Below, one piece after another: positions 27,210-36,300 of a stretch of DNA of 64,000 nt. The DNA comes from Actinomyces viscosus (GTDB lineage: Bacteria; Actinomycetota; Actinomycetes; Actinomycetales; Actinomycetaceae). Numbering within the stretch: position 1 is the stretch's first letter; each line of letters begins with the position of its first letter. A program made the translations under genes and the position numbers. The notes beneath the pieces are model-generated. The model was not told where the DNA came from, did not search any database, and saw only the letters and a program-made list of their open reading frames with translations. The stretch covers positions 2,542,001-2,606,000 of the forward strand of contig NZ_LR134477.1 of assembly GCF_900637975.1 (NCBI RefSeq), read 5' to 3'.

Positions 27210-27437
27210 ATGCACACAGTAGGTATGCAACTCGTCAACAACGCACGCTCTCGCTTCGACTCCGCCATTGTTCGTTATGACGCCTGGTTCCTTGTGTTCG
27301 TCGCCGTACTGCTCGCGCTTGGGGCGACACTGCTCGCAGGTATGGCTGTGTGGTGCGTCGTGAATCAGCACGGCGCCTTTACGGGAAATTGGAAGTGGGA
27401 TAGCGGCATTTCTGTAAGCATGGAATGTCGACGGTAG
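27210..27437 (+). CDS. Small single-helix membrane peptide, unknown
   Basis: 75 residues. Amphipathic N-terminus (MHTVGMQLVNNARSRFDSAIVRYDA), one strong hydrophobic helix (WFLVFVAVLLALGATLLAGMAVWCVV), then a polar aromatic tail (NQHGAFTGNWKWDSG..MECRR). GGAGG eight bases upstream fixes the start at ATG 27210. Own promoter-like boxes and a terminator hairpin indicate a real stand-alone gene among IS relics. A bacteriocin-like or membrane toxin peptide is conceivable; no family recognised. Confidence 0.65.
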   Translation: MHTVGMQLVNNARSRFDSAIVRYDAWFLVFVAVLLALGATLLAGMAVWCVVNQHGAFTGNWKWDSGISVSMECRR

Positions 27438-27509
27438 ATCGACGGCGACACCCCTCGAGTGGTAACGCTGTCGCAACTCGAAGATGCTCCAAGCAAGCAG
27501 AATGAGCAT

Positions 27510-27545
27510 AGGTGGAGGTTGCTCTCGTAGGGGTGCCCTCCACCT
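27510..27545 (+). terminator. Hairpin after the small peptide gene
   Basis: Stem AGGTGGAGG/CCTCCACCT (27510-27518 with 27537-27545), 72 bp past the stop codon. Confidence 0.6.
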
Positions 27546-27639
27546 TGTCATGTGGAGCCTGTTGTGCACGTCTTGTATGCGGGCTCTTCGCGTTTGAGGA
27601 TGTGTTAGGCGAGCCTTACCGTCGGCTTTAGGTGATTGC

Positions 27640-28911
27640 TGTCAAGTGGTCTTTGAGGCGTCCGGCCTGGATGAGGCTGCGGATTGTCGAGTCTCGGGTT
27701 TTGTGGGGGGTGGTTTGTCTGGTGCTGGTGGTTGCTGGTTGTGGTTGTTCCTGGCGGTAGTGGTCGTGGTTGGTGTTGGGTGCCCGGGCGGCTTCGTGCT
27801 CGGCCGGGGGTGCGCATGCCGATGTGTGCAGTGAGGGCGCAGTGGGGTCCGGTGGTGCCCGTACCATGTGGACCCACTCGGCGGTGGCGACCACGGGCGG
27901 CGTCGATGTCCTGCCAGAGTCCTTGTCCAAAGGATGGGCTCGGCCTTGTACAAGGGAGCTTGAGTGCCTCGGCCAGCGCAAAGCCGAAAGGAGGTCACCC
28001 TTGGAGCCCACGGAGGCGACCGCCTCGGCCTCGACCAGGACCTGCCCGTAGCGGATAGGGCCGGTACCGCGCCCCACGATCGCAAATGGTGCACCAGGCC
28101 CGTCAGGTCAGCGCCGGCTCATTCTCGCTGCCAGAGGGCCATTTCCAGGGCCTCCAGGGCCAGGTCGGTGCGCACTGGCCAGCAGGTGGTCCGCCACCCC
28201 AGGACCCGCCGCGAGAACACGCCGGCGGGTGAAGACGACGTACACCCACCCCGAGAACGTACGCGCACAGGAGGGGGCACCTCCCACGTAGTGGGGGAGT
28301 GCCGGCGACCCACAGCCCACCCAGGGCGAGGGCCTCGAGGCGCCGCCACCAGGTCGGCCGGGCACCGGGCCTCAAGGTTCCGAGCGGGCTGTCCTGGGCG
28401 GTTTGGCGCACCTGACGCCGCGGTAGGCCCAGGTCGGCCATCAACCGCACGGGCGGTGCACCGCCCCCGCATGACCGGCACCGTGAGGCTCAGCGGCCTC
28501 GCTGCGGCCCCGCACCACGTGCATCTTACGGGCGAGTATCCGGTTCTTACGGACCTTGGATATCTCCGCCCTGAGGGCCTCGTCGCGCACACTCCTGGCA
28601 CCAGGAGACCGGCCACAACGGGCGTGAGTCAGGAGCTCGGGGCGTTCTTGACTCCGGCGCCAGTCAGCACCGTGCGGATCGGCCAGGCCCCAAACTCCTC
28701 CTTCCCAGCCTCGATCTTGGTCTCGGTGTGCTGGCAGATCAGCCAGACGGGCACTCACACTCCACCGCGACAGACAAGCCGACACACTCCTCAGGACCGC
28801 GGTAGCCCGCCCCCGCAGCCCCAGCGAGTACCTCCTTAAGTCCCATAGCAGTGATCCTCCCGTGCCATCACCGCCCCCACAAAACCCCGGACGGTTCACG
28901 AGCAGTGCCAA
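27640..28911 (-). pseudogene. Decayed IS3-family transposase (orfAB)
   Basis: Fragments in all three minus frames follow the order of an IS3-group OrfB: KNRILARKMHVVRG.., AEGHAGAVHRPCG-like, LMADLGLPRR, WVAGT/RRVLGWRTTCWPVRTDLALEALEMALWQRE, LTGLVHH, RYGQVLVEAEAVASVGSKGD and TAEWVHMV..PPAEHEAA. Many frameshifts and gaps make it non-functional. No intact ends were found. Confidence 0.75.
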
Positions 28912-28925
28912 AAAACAGCATTCCA

Positions 28926-28945
28926 GAACCGACTTTGCCGACCAC
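28926..28945. mobile_element. Isolated ISAs1-type end repeat
   Basis: ACCGACTTTGCCGACC with its flanks matches the ISAs1 right end. It marks the outer border of the relic zone; typical chromosome resumes after it. Confidence 0.55.
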
Positions 28946-28973
28946 CTGAAGATCTACTGGCCAGGAGTTGTCC

Positions 28974-29006
28974 GTACCGCACGGGACCCCGGCCCCCGTG
29001 CGGTAC
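28974..29006 (-). terminator. Hairpin after the solute-binding protein gene
   Basis: 12-bp stem GTACCGCACGGG/CCCGTGCGGTAC (28974-28985 with 28995-29006), 108 bp beyond the stop of the serS operon's last gene. Confidence 0.6.
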
Positions 29007-29113
29007 ACCCGTCTCCCATCCAGCAGCACTCAGACCTCGTGCAGTAAAGGGCCAAGGCACGGCCCGAGCCACACCACGGGCACGCCCTCACGACGCGCCC
29101 CACCCAGCCTCGC

Positions 29114-30832
29114 CTACTTCTGCTTCGGCCAGGCCGACTCGGCCTGGGCCAGCGCCTCCTGTGAGGTCATCGCACCGGTCGACCAGCGGCTCAGCCCAAG
29201 CCACATGGCGCTGCTGCCCACGGCCACCGGCATCGAGTCCGAGGCGTCCATCTCGATGGTCGTCTGGCGTGACTGGAGCAGTCTGGTAGCGCGCCTGCCG
29301 ACGTCGCTGGGCGCCAGGTCGGGCTCAACCCCCTGGTGGGCGGTCGCCATCCCGCCCATCGCCATCCGCTTGCGGGCCCAGTCCTGGGAGGTCAGGTACT
29401 CCATGACCGCGTTGGCAGCTTCCGAGCGGCTGAAGGCCACGAGGTAGTCGGTGCCCACGAGCACGGCGTCCGATCCGCGATCCGCAGCCGGGGTGACGAA
29501 GGCCGAGACCTTGGCGCCGTTCGACGTCGACGACGCCGTCGCCCCAGCCGTCTGCCCCGCGGCCTCATCGGCGCCGGTCGAGCTTGCGGCCTCCCCCGCG
29601 GCGTCCCCGCTGGGACTGGGTGCCGTCACCGTCACCGGGTTGGCGCCGTCGGCGTCGGTGATGGCGGTGCCCTCCGGGAAGCGGGACTCGAAGGAGGAGG
29701 AGGCGTGCAGCATGAGGCAGCTGCCCTTGACCAGGTCGGCCCCGGCCTGCTCGGGAGTCCTCGAGATGATCGAGCCACGCCCACCGGCCACGTTCCCGTC
29801 AGCCAGGACCAGGGAGCCGACGGCGTCGAGGGCCTCCACGGCGCCCGAGGAGTCGACGGGCACCCGGTGCGAGGCCCAGGTCTCGTAGGCGCCGGGCCCC
29901 TGCGTGGAGAGCAGGGCGTCCTCGAGCCAGTCCGTCATCACCCAGCCGGTGGACTCCCCGTCGGAGGCGCCCACGCACCAGGGGGTCACGGAACCGTCGG
30001 GGTGGTCGGCGCGCACCTTGCGGGTGAGGGACTCCAGCTCGGCCCAGGTGGCGGGCACCTTGTAGCCGGCCTTGGCGAAAGCGTCCGGCGAGTACCACAC
30101 GAGGGACTTCACCGAGGCCATGAGCGGGGCGGCGTAGGGCACGGAGGCGTGAATACCGACCTGGATCCAGTGCCGGTCCCAGCCGGCCTCCACGTTGCTG
30201 TTGACCGCGTTGGACAACGGGTGGACCACACCGGTGTCGACGAGCTCGGCCACCATCCCCGGCTGCGGCACGATCGCCAGGTCGGGCAGGTTCTCGGGGG
30301 CGTCCTGGCTCGACGGCGAGGCCCCCTTGCTGGTGGACAGGTCGGCGCCCGAGCCGTTGAGCAGCTGGGAGCGCAGCTCGGTGGTGCCGGTGTGCTCGAC
30401 GTCGATGCCCGTGCACTTCTCGAACTCGGCCACGGAGGCCTCGAAGCGCTCTGCCTCGGTGCCGGTCAGGCTGCTGGAGACGGTGACGGTGGTGCCCTCG
30501 TGGCCCTGGTAGGCCCGGTAGGCGGCGCAGCCGGTGGCCGAGGCCGAGCCGGCCCCGCCGGCCGAGCAGGCGGCGGTGCCCACTGCCGCCAGGGTCAGGG
30601 CGCTGGCCGCCGCCAGGAGCCGGCCGGTCCGCCGCAGCCGGCCGCTGCGACGTCGTCGGCCCGCAGCGGGCCCGCCGGCCGACCCGGCCGACCCAGCCGA
30701 CCCGGCCGACCCAGCCGACCCGGCCGACCCAGCCGACCCGGCCGACTCAGAAGTGGCGGCGCGACCGGTGTCCTCGACGAGGTTCTTGCGGGTGAAGTTG
30801 TGGTGGGAGACAGGGAGAGGGGACTGTCGCAT
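29114..30832 (-). CDS. ABC-type extracellular solute-binding lipoprotein
   Basis: 572 residues. The signal region (RRTGRLLAAASALTLAAVGTAAC) ends in a lipobox-like TAAC, but it is preceded by about 65 residues including a Gly-Ser-Ala repeat (nt 30678-30745) and an Arg-rich stretch, an unusually long cytoplasmic leader. The mature part resembles family 1 sugar/solute-binding proteins (LPDLAIVPQPGMVAELVDTG, VKSLVWYSPDAFAKAGYKVPATWAEL). ATG overlaps the preceding HAD gene's stop (TGATG). No permease genes are adjacent, so its transporter is elsewhere or it has another role. Confidence 0.8.
   Translation of the reverse strand: MRQSPLPVSHHNFTRKNLVEDTGRAATSESAGSAGSAGSAGSAGSAGSAGSAGGPAAGRRRRSGRLRRTGRLLAAASALTLAAVGTAACSAGGAGSASATGCAAYRAYQGHEGTTVTVSSSLTGTEAERFEASVAEFEKCTGIDVEHTGTTELRSQLLNGSGADLSTSKGASPSSQDAPENLPDLAIVPQPGMVAELVDTGVVHPLSNAVNSNVEAGWDRHWIQVGIHASVPYAAPLMASVKSLVWYSPDAFAKAGYKVPATWAELESLTRKVRADHPDGSVTPWCVGASDGESTGWVMTDWLEDALLSTQGPGAYETWASHRVPVDSSGAVEALDAVGSLVLADGNVAGGRGSIISRTPEQAGADLVKGSCLMLHASSSFESRFPEGTAITDADGANPVTVTAPSPSGDAAGEAASSTGADEAAGQTAGATASSTSNGAKVSAFVTPAADRGSDAVLVGTDYLVAFSRSEAANAVMEYLTSQDWARKRMAMGGMATAHQGVEPDLAPSDVGRRATRLLQSRQTTIEMDASDSMPVAVGSSAMWLGLSRWSTGAMTSQEALAQAESAWPKQK
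30678..30745. repeat. 9-bp tandem repeat encoding Gly-Ser-Ala units
   Basis: Seven to eight head-to-tail copies of GCCGACCCG/GCCGACCCA inside the solute-binding protein gene, alternating so that an 18-bp unit recurs. Copy number can change in steps of three residues without breaking the frame. Confidence 0.9.
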
Positions 30833-32019
30833 CAGGGGTGCCTTACTCGTTCTATGAGAGCGTCCAGGACGGCGGCGCAGCCGTCCCGCCACACGGGCTC
30901 GGTCAGGATATCGCCGCGGTCGCGCACCCACTGGGGCGCGCTGCCCATGACGACTCCGGCTCCGGCCCACTCGATCATCTCGACGTCGTTGGAGCCGTCC
31001 CCGACCGCCAGGGTGCGGGCGGAGTCGGCGCCCAGGCGGGCGATGAGCGCCTCGAGGGCGGAGGCCTTGGTGACGCCCTCGGGGGCGACGTCGAGCCAGG
31101 CCGTCCAGCCGATGGCGTACTCCACCGAGTGCAGCCCGGAGTCGGCCACGATCCTGGAGAAGCGCTCCACCGACATCCCCGGGGCGCGTAGGACCACGCG
31201 GGTGACCGGCTGGGAGACGAGCTCGGCCATGGTGACGACCTGCTGGTCCTCGATGAGCTCGCCGTCGGGGAAGAGCCGGGAGACCTTGAACCCGGTGCCG
31301 GGGTCCTCCACGGCGATGATCCCGTCGGGCACGGCGGCGTGCAGGGTCTCGATGGCGGTGCGCGGGTCGAAGGTGCGCGAGTCGACCACCTCGTAGCCGC
31401 CAGGGGCGTCCGGGTCGAGCCGCAGGGTCAGGGCGCCGTTGGCGCACACCATCCAGCCCGAGCTCAGCCCCAGGTGGCGCACCACCGGCATGGCGGCGGC
31501 GATCCCCCGACCGGTGGAGATGACCACGGGGACCTCGTGGGCGCGCAGGCGGGCGATGGAGGCCATGACCCGCTCCGAGACGCGCCCGTCCATGTCGAGG
31601 ATCGTGCCGTCGACGTCGAGGGCGACGACGAGTCCCTCGCCGGGCGCGAGCCGGGCCCCGCCGGCGGCCTCCAGGGCGTCGAGGTCCTGCATCCGGTCCT
31701 GGACGAGGGCGTGGTACTCCTCATGGTCCAGGGCCCGACGGCGCACGGCGTGTCCGCCGCCTCGGCCGTCGGCGCTCTTGTCGCCGTTGTCGAGCCGGCT
31801 GACGTACTCGGCCGAACCGCCCAGGTGGGTCAGGGGCTGGCCGGCCGGGGTGATCCCGGTGTCGGGGTTGACGGCCGGGCCGTTGCCGGTGGGGGCGCCG
31901 CTGGGACTGCTGGCGGGCTCAGGACCGCTGGGACCTCCGACGGCGTCGGCGTCACGGGCGGCGTCACGGTTCGCGTCACGGTCGGCGCCCGGCGAGGAGG
32001 CGGCTGGCGTGGGGCTCAT
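30832..32019 (-). CDS. HAD-superfamily hydrolase, Cof/SerB-like type with N-terminal extension
   Basis: 395 residues. The phosphatase domain starts near residue 130: motif I ALDVDGTILD, motif II VVISTGRG, a C2-type cap, Lys in VTKASAL and motif III VGDGSNDVEMI. Such enzymes dephosphorylate sugar phosphates or related metabolites. The first about 85 residues are low-complexity (Asp/Ala/Pro/Gly/Ser). It starts 12 bases after serS stops and shares TGATG with the next gene, forming a three-gene operon. Confidence 0.85.
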   Translation of the reverse strand: MSPTPAASSPGADRDANRDAARDADAVGGPSGPEPASSPSGAPTGNGPAVNPDTGITPAGQPLTHLGGSAEYVSRLDNGDKSADGRGGGHAVRRRALDHEEYHALVQDRMQDLDALEAAGGARLAPGEGLVVALDVDGTILDMDGRVSERVMASIARLRAHEVPVVISTGRGIAAAMPVVRHLGLSSGWMVCANGALTLRLDPDAPGGYEVVDSRTFDPRTAIETLHAAVPDGIIAVEDPGTGFKVSRLFPDGELIEDQQVVTMAELVSQPVTRVVLRAPGMSVERFSRIVADSGLHSVEYAIGWTAWLDVAPEGVTKASALEALIARLGADSARTLAVGDGSNDVEMIEWAGAGVVMGSAPQWVRDRGDILTEPVWRDGCAAVLDALIERVRHP

Positions 32020-32031
32020 ACGCGGCCGTCC

Positions 32032-33312
32032 TCAGGCGCTGGTACCGACGGGCTCGATGACCTCCAAGCCGCCCAGGTAGGGGCGCAGGCCCGTGGGCAC
32101 GCGCACCGAGCCGTCGGCCTGCTGGTGGTTCTCCAGGATGGCGACCATCCAGCGGGTGGTGGCCAGGGTCCCGTTGAGGGTGGCCACCGGGCTCGTGCCG
32201 CCCTCGCGGCGCTCGCGCACGGCCAGGCGGCGGGCCTGGTAGGTGGTGCAGTTGGAGGTGGAGGTGACCTCCATCCAGCGCTGCTGGGTGGGCAGCCAGG
32301 CCTCGCAGTCGAACTTGCGGGCGGCCGAGGAGCCGAGGTCCCCGGCGGCGGTGTCGATGACCCGATAGGGCAGCTCGACCAGGGCCAGCATCTCCTCCTC
32401 CATGGCCAGGAGCCGGGCGTGCTCGGCCTCGGCGTCCTCGGGGCGGCAGTAGGAGAACATCTCGGCCTTGTTGAACTGGTGGACACGGATGATGCCGCGG
32501 GTGTCCTTGCCGGCGGCGCCGGCCTCGCGCCGGTAGCAGGTGGACCAGCCCATGTAGCGCCTGGGGCCGGCGGACAGGTCGAGGATCTCGTCGGCGTGGT
32601 AGCCGGCCAGGGCCACCTCGGAGGTGCCGGTGAGGTAGAGGTCGTCGGCGGGCAGGTAGTAGATCTCGTCGCTGTGGGCGCCGAGGAAGCCGGTGCCCCC
32701 CATGACCTGCGGGGTGACGAGGGTGGGGGTGGTCATCGGGGTGAAGCCGTGGGCGACGGCGGCGTCCAGGGCCGCCGTCATGAGGGCCAGCTCCAGGCGC
32801 ATGCCCCAGCCCTTGAGGTAGTAGAAGCGGGCGCCGGAGACCTTGGCGCCGCGGCGGGTGTCGATGATGTCCAGGCCCTCGCCGATCGCCAGGTGGTCGG
32901 CGGGCTCGAAGCCCTCGGCGGCGAAGTCGCGGGGCTCGCCGCCCTCGTGGCGCAGGACGACGTAGTCCTCCTCGCCGCCCGAGGGCGCCCCCTCGATGAG
33001 GTTGGCGAACTGGCGGGCCAGGGCGTCGAGCTCGGCGGCGGCGGCCGAGGAGGCGGCCTCGGCGGCCTTGACCTGCTCGGCCAGCTCCTTGGCGCTGGCG
33101 AGGATCGCCGGGCGCTCCTCGGGCGAGGCCTTCCCCACGGACCGGGAGACGGCCTTCTGCTCGGCGCGCAGGTTCTCGAAGGCGGCCAGCGCCTGACGGC
33201 GGGTCTCGTCGGCGGCGATGACGCGGTCAACGAGATCGACGTCGGCACCGCGGGCTCGCTGGCTGGCGCGGAAGGGCTCGGGGTTCTCACGAAGCGCACG
33301 CAGGTCGATCAT
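32032..33312 (-). CDS. serS: Seryl-tRNA synthetase
   Basis: 426 residues, normal length. N-terminal tRNA-binding coiled coil (about residues 30-100), then class II motifs: motif 2 around [22 protein letters not shown], with TGTSEVAL before it, and motif 3 [17 protein letters not shown]. It charges tRNA-Ser, two of which are encoded in this window. Starts ATG 33310-33312 ([10 protein letters not shown], the usual SerS N-terminus). First gene of an operon with the HAD hydrolase and solute-binding lipoprotein. No T-box leader was recognisable. Confidence 0.96.
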   Translation of the reverse strand: MIDLRALRENPEPFRASQRARGADVDLVDRVIAADETRRQALAAFENLRAEQKAVSRSVGKASPEERPAILASAKELAEQVKAAEAASSAAAAELDALARQFANLIEGAPSGGEEDYVVLRHEGGEPRDFAAEGFEPADHLAIGEGLDIIDTRRGAKVSGARFYYLKGWGMRLELALMTAALDAAVAHGFTPMTTPTLVTPQVMGGTGFLGAHSDEIYYLPADDLYLTGTSEVALAGYHADEILDLSAGPRRYMGWSTCYRREAGAAGKDTRGIIRVHQFNKAEMFSYCRPEDAEAEHARLLAMEEEMLALVELPYRVIDTAAGDLGSSAARKFDCEAWLPTQQRWMEVTSTSNCTTYQARRLAVRERREGGTSPVATLNGTLATTRWMVAILENHQQADGSVRVPTGLRPYLGGLEVIEPVGTSA

Positions 33313-33872
33313 GACCCTGAGTGTAGTCAGGACCGCGCCCGGGGCCGCACTCGGGCCGCCTCCCGGGCACTGGCGGGCCCGGTCGAGGCCCGAGACGACA
33401 GGCAGGGGCGGGAAGGATCTGAGATCATCAGACAAGGTCACAGGCCAGTGGCAGACCCAACAATCGGGGCCGTCCGGCCCCCGGATCGACGTCGGACCCT
33501 CCCCGAATCCGCCCCGTCACCGAGGCGCCCCAGGGCCACGAAGACCAGCAATTAACCGGAAGATCGGGGGCGAATGACATCCGTGTAGTCCATACACGCT
33601 TCCCCTCGCCCGCACCAGCCCCCGACGGCGAACGTGACCCACACCCCTCTACCAACGTAATCCACCTGTGAATACAATCCATTTCAATCGGTGTACCCTA
33701 TAGTTCCCGACAGTGCTCCTGGGTCGCCACGTAGGCGGCCCACCCACGCCGGTATCCCACACCGCTCTCCCCGCTCTTCCCGGCCAGTCGCCTGTCTCCG
33801 ATTTTCTGTCACTTCGTCATATCAGGCTCGCCGATCGCAGTGGTGCGGGCCCCGACCACAGGACCACAACTC
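33313..33872. other. Divergent region between serS and oxyR, no gene seen
   Basis: 560 bases. GC-rich near serS, AT-richer (about 33640-33715) toward oxyR, where promoters for the regulator are likely. ORFs here lack ribosome sites. Confidence 0.5.
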
Positions 33873-34817
33873 ATGCCGATCTCATCATCTCCATCCTTTT
33901 CCCAGTTACGGGCCTTCGTGGCCCTGTGCGACCACCAGCACTTCGGCGAGGCCGCCACCGCACTCGGCGTCAGCCAGCCCAGCCTGTCCCAGGCGATCAC
34001 CGCCCTGGAGAAGCGGGTCGGCGGCGAGCTGGTGGAGCGCACCACCCGCCGCGTCCTGGTGACCTCCCTGGGCGAGGCCCTGCTTCCCTTCGCCCGTGAC
34101 GCCGTCCTGGCCGCCGAGGCCTTCAACGAGGCCGCCTCCAGCCAGGGGGCCGCCCTGAGCGGCACGATGCGCCTGGGCATCATCCCCACGATTGCGCCCT
34201 ACCTGGCCCCCGTTCTCATCGACGGTCTGCGCGAGGCCCTGCCCCAGATGGAGCTGGACCTGCGTGAGATGGTCACCGGGGACAACCTCGACCAGCTCGC
34301 CCAGGGCCGCCTCGACGCGGCGATCATCTCGCTGGAGGACGACCTTCAGCGCACCACCGCGATCCCGATGTTCGACGAGGAACTCGTCATCCTCACCGCC
34401 GCGGGTCACCCCTGGGCGGGTCGTACCGACGTGCGCCCCAGCGAGCTCGACGACCAGCCCCTCCTCCTGCTCGACGAGGGCAACTGCCTGCGCGACCAGG
34501 CCCTGTCCCTGTGCCAGCGCTACGGCACCCAGCCCCCGGTCGCGGTGGCCACCACCTTGTCGACGGTGACCCGCATGGTCGCTCACGGCTCCGGCGTGAC
34601 GATCATCCCCGAGGGGGCGCTCCAGCTGCTGACCCCCTCCTCGGAGTACGGCGTCGCCCGGTTCGCCGGCGAGGCGCCGGTGCGCCACATGGGCCTGGTT
34701 CACCGGGTCTCCTCCTCCCGCGGCGCCGACTTCGCCCAGCTGGCCGGCCTCATCTCGCGCCTGGTCAGCGAGACCGACCTGCCCGTCACCACCGTCAAGA
34801 CCCTGGCTGCGGCCTGA
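33873..34817 (+). CDS. oxyR: Hydrogen-peroxide sensor, LysR-type regulator OxyR
   Basis: 314 residues. N-terminal winged HTH (FGEAATALGVSQPSLSQAITALEKRVG), then the LysR effector domain. Cys205 and Cys214 in DEGNCLRDQALSLCQR match OxyR's redox pair with the same nine-residue spacing as E. coli Cys199/Cys208, which supports peroxide sensing. No catalase or ahpC lies next to it here. ATG 33873 begins MPISSSPSFSQLRAF; an upstream GTG at 33840 is possible but less likely. Confidence 0.9.
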   Translation: MPISSSPSFSQLRAFVALCDHQHFGEAATALGVSQPSLSQAITALEKRVGGELVERTTRRVLVTSLGEALLPFARDAVLAAEAFNEAASSQGAALSGTMRLGIIPTIAPYLAPVLIDGLREALPQMELDLREMVTGDNLDQLAQGRLDAAIISLEDDLQRTTAIPMFDEELVILTAAGHPWAGRTDVRPSELDDQPLLLLDEGNCLRDQALSLCQRYGTQPPVAVATTLSTVTRMVAHGSGVTIIPEGALQLLTPSSEYGVARFAGEAPVRHMGLVHRVSSSRGADFAQLAGLISRLVSETDLPVTTVKTLAAA

Positions 34818-34824
34818 GCGGGCC

Positions 34825-34859
34825 GGGGCGAGTCCTTTGCCGGACTCACACCTCGCCCC
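34825..34859 (+). terminator. Hairpin after oxyR
   Basis: Stem GGGGCGAG/CTCGCCCC just after the oxyR stop codon. Confidence 0.6.
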
Positions 34860-34910
34860 CAGGCCCTCCAGGACCGTGACCGGGACCGTGCGGGCGGCTA
34901 ACCTGCCCCT

Positions 34911-36137
34911 ATGACCGGCTTCACCGACGGCGGGCCCCGGGCGACGACGCCGCGCACCGGGCAGCCGCTGGCCTGTGTCGTCATCAACCCCTCCAAGCCG
35001 CGTGCGACCGCCGCGGTGCGGGGCCTGCTGGAGCGCGAGCTGCGCGAGGCGGGCTATGCCGGCCCCGTCTGGCTGGAGACGAGCGTCTCCGAGCCCGGCA
35101 CGATGCAGGCGCGCCTGGCCCTGGCGGCCGGGGCCCGCCTGGTGGTGGCCGCCGGCGGTGACGGGACGGTGCGCGCGGTGGCGGCCGGCGTGGCCGGCAC
35201 CGGGGCCCAGATGGGCATCATCCCCCTGGGCACGGCGAACCTGGCGGCCCGCAACCTCGGCGTACCGGTCGGCGACCCGAGAGCTGCGGCCCGGGTGGCG
35301 GCCCGCGGCGTCGACCTGCCCGCCGACCTCGCCTGGGTGAGGACCGAGCCCTGGACCGAGCCCGACGTCGGACCGATGCGGACGGCGGCCACCGGATCCA
35401 CCGGAACCGCCGAGCTCGCGCACCTTCCAGAAGACGCCGGCGATCCGGCCCAGTCAGCCGGCCCGGCCGGACCCGCCGGCGCGACGGAGACGACCGCCTC
35501 CCCGCAGCTGTCGGCCGAGGCGGCCCGGGCGGTGCGCACGATCCAGAGGGCGACCCGCAGGCCCCGCCAGTGGGCCCGACCCACGCTCGGCGACGAGCAC
35601 GCCTGCATGGTGGTGGCCGGGATCGGCTTCGACGCCGGGCTGGTCGCCTCCACGCGCCCGGCGCTCAAGGCGCGGGTCGGATGGGGCGCCTACGCGCTGG
35701 CGGCCATGGAGAACCTGGGCTCGCCGCGCATGGACCTGGTTCTCAGCCTGCTCGACGACACCGGCCAGCGGCGCGTGGAGCGACTGACCGCCCGCAACCT
35801 GCTGGTGGCCAACGGCGGTCGCCTGCCGGCCGGGATCACCCTGCTGCCCGAGGCCCGCACCGATGACGGTCTGCTCGACGTCGCCGCCATCGACACGGTG
35901 GCCGGCCTGGCCGGCTGGAGCTCGCTGGCCCGTCAGGTGCTGCCGCCCTACGCGGCGCGGTACTCCGAGCCGAGCCGTTCCCTGGGGCGGGTGGTGCTGC
36001 GCCGCGGCGGGGAGGTGGCCGTCCAGCTCTCCGTACCGGCCCTGGCCGAGGTCGACGGGGACCTGCTGGCGCCCACGCGGGGCATGCGGGTGCGCATTGA
36101 CCCCGGGGCGCTGCTCATTCGCCGCCCGGCGGCCTGA
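34911..36137 (+). CDS. Diacylglycerol kinase-family lipid kinase
   Basis: 408 residues. DAGK catalytic domain with VVINPSKP, the nucleotide motif AAGGDGTVRAVAAG (about residue 80), GIIPLGTANLAARNLGVP, and later DDGLLDVAAI. Likely phosphorylates diacylglycerol or a related lipid at the membrane, as YegS/DagK proteins do. A poorly conserved insert of about 80 residues (PEDAGDPAQSAGPAG.. ) sits between the two lobes. Monocistronic, convergent with the M20 gene. Confidence 0.88.
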   Translation: MTGFTDGGPRATTPRTGQPLACVVINPSKPRATAAVRGLLERELREAGYAGPVWLETSVSEPGTMQARLALAAGARLVVAAGGDGTVRAVAAGVAGTGAQMGIIPLGTANLAARNLGVPVGDPRAAARVAARGVDLPADLAWVRTEPWTEPDVGPMRTAATGSTGTAELAHLPEDAGDPAQSAGPAGPAGATETTASPQLSAEAARAVRTIQRATRRPRQWARPTLGDEHACMVVAGIGFDAGLVASTRPALKARVGWGAYALAAMENLGSPRMDLVLSLLDDTGQRRVERLTARNLLVANGGRLPAGITLLPEARTDDGLLDVAAIDTVAGLAGWSSLARQVLPPYAARYSEPSRSLGRVVLRRGGEVAVQLSVPALAEVDGDLLAPTRGMRVRIDPGALLIRRPAA

Positions 36138-36187
36138 GGGTGGGCCCGGCCGACGGGAGCTTCGGACCTGCGGCACGGCGCGCAGCT

Positions 36188-36263
36188 CGCCGCGGACGCA
36201 CCATAGGGCCCGGCGACTCACCATGATGAGTCAGCCCGCGGGCTCCAAGGTGCGTCCGCGGCG
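36188..36263. repeat. Palindromic repeat, family 1, copy A
   Basis: Perfect 15-bp outer stem (36188-36202 with 36249-36263) with an inner hairpin; the same layout and most of the sequence recur at 48882-48951. It lies between convergent genes and may also terminate transcription. Confidence 0.75.
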
Positions 36264-36300
36264 CCCGGCAGGCCGTCGTGACCCGACCGGCTCCCCCGCC

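Noticed and set aside
27684..28058. Plus-strand ORFs over the IS3 relic
   Set aside because: Shadow frames; homology to IS3 OrfB lies on the minus strand.
30673..30747. CRISPR array
   Set aside because: The units are 9 bp, contiguous and in frame with a protein; no spacers. No CRISPR array was seen anywhere in the window.
31339..33555. 738-codon plus-strand frame opposite serS and the HAD gene
   Set aside because: Antisense shadow rich in Gly/Val/Ala; no ribosome site and no domain.
33313..33640. T-box leader before serS
   Set aside because: No T-box sequence or specifier stem recognised.
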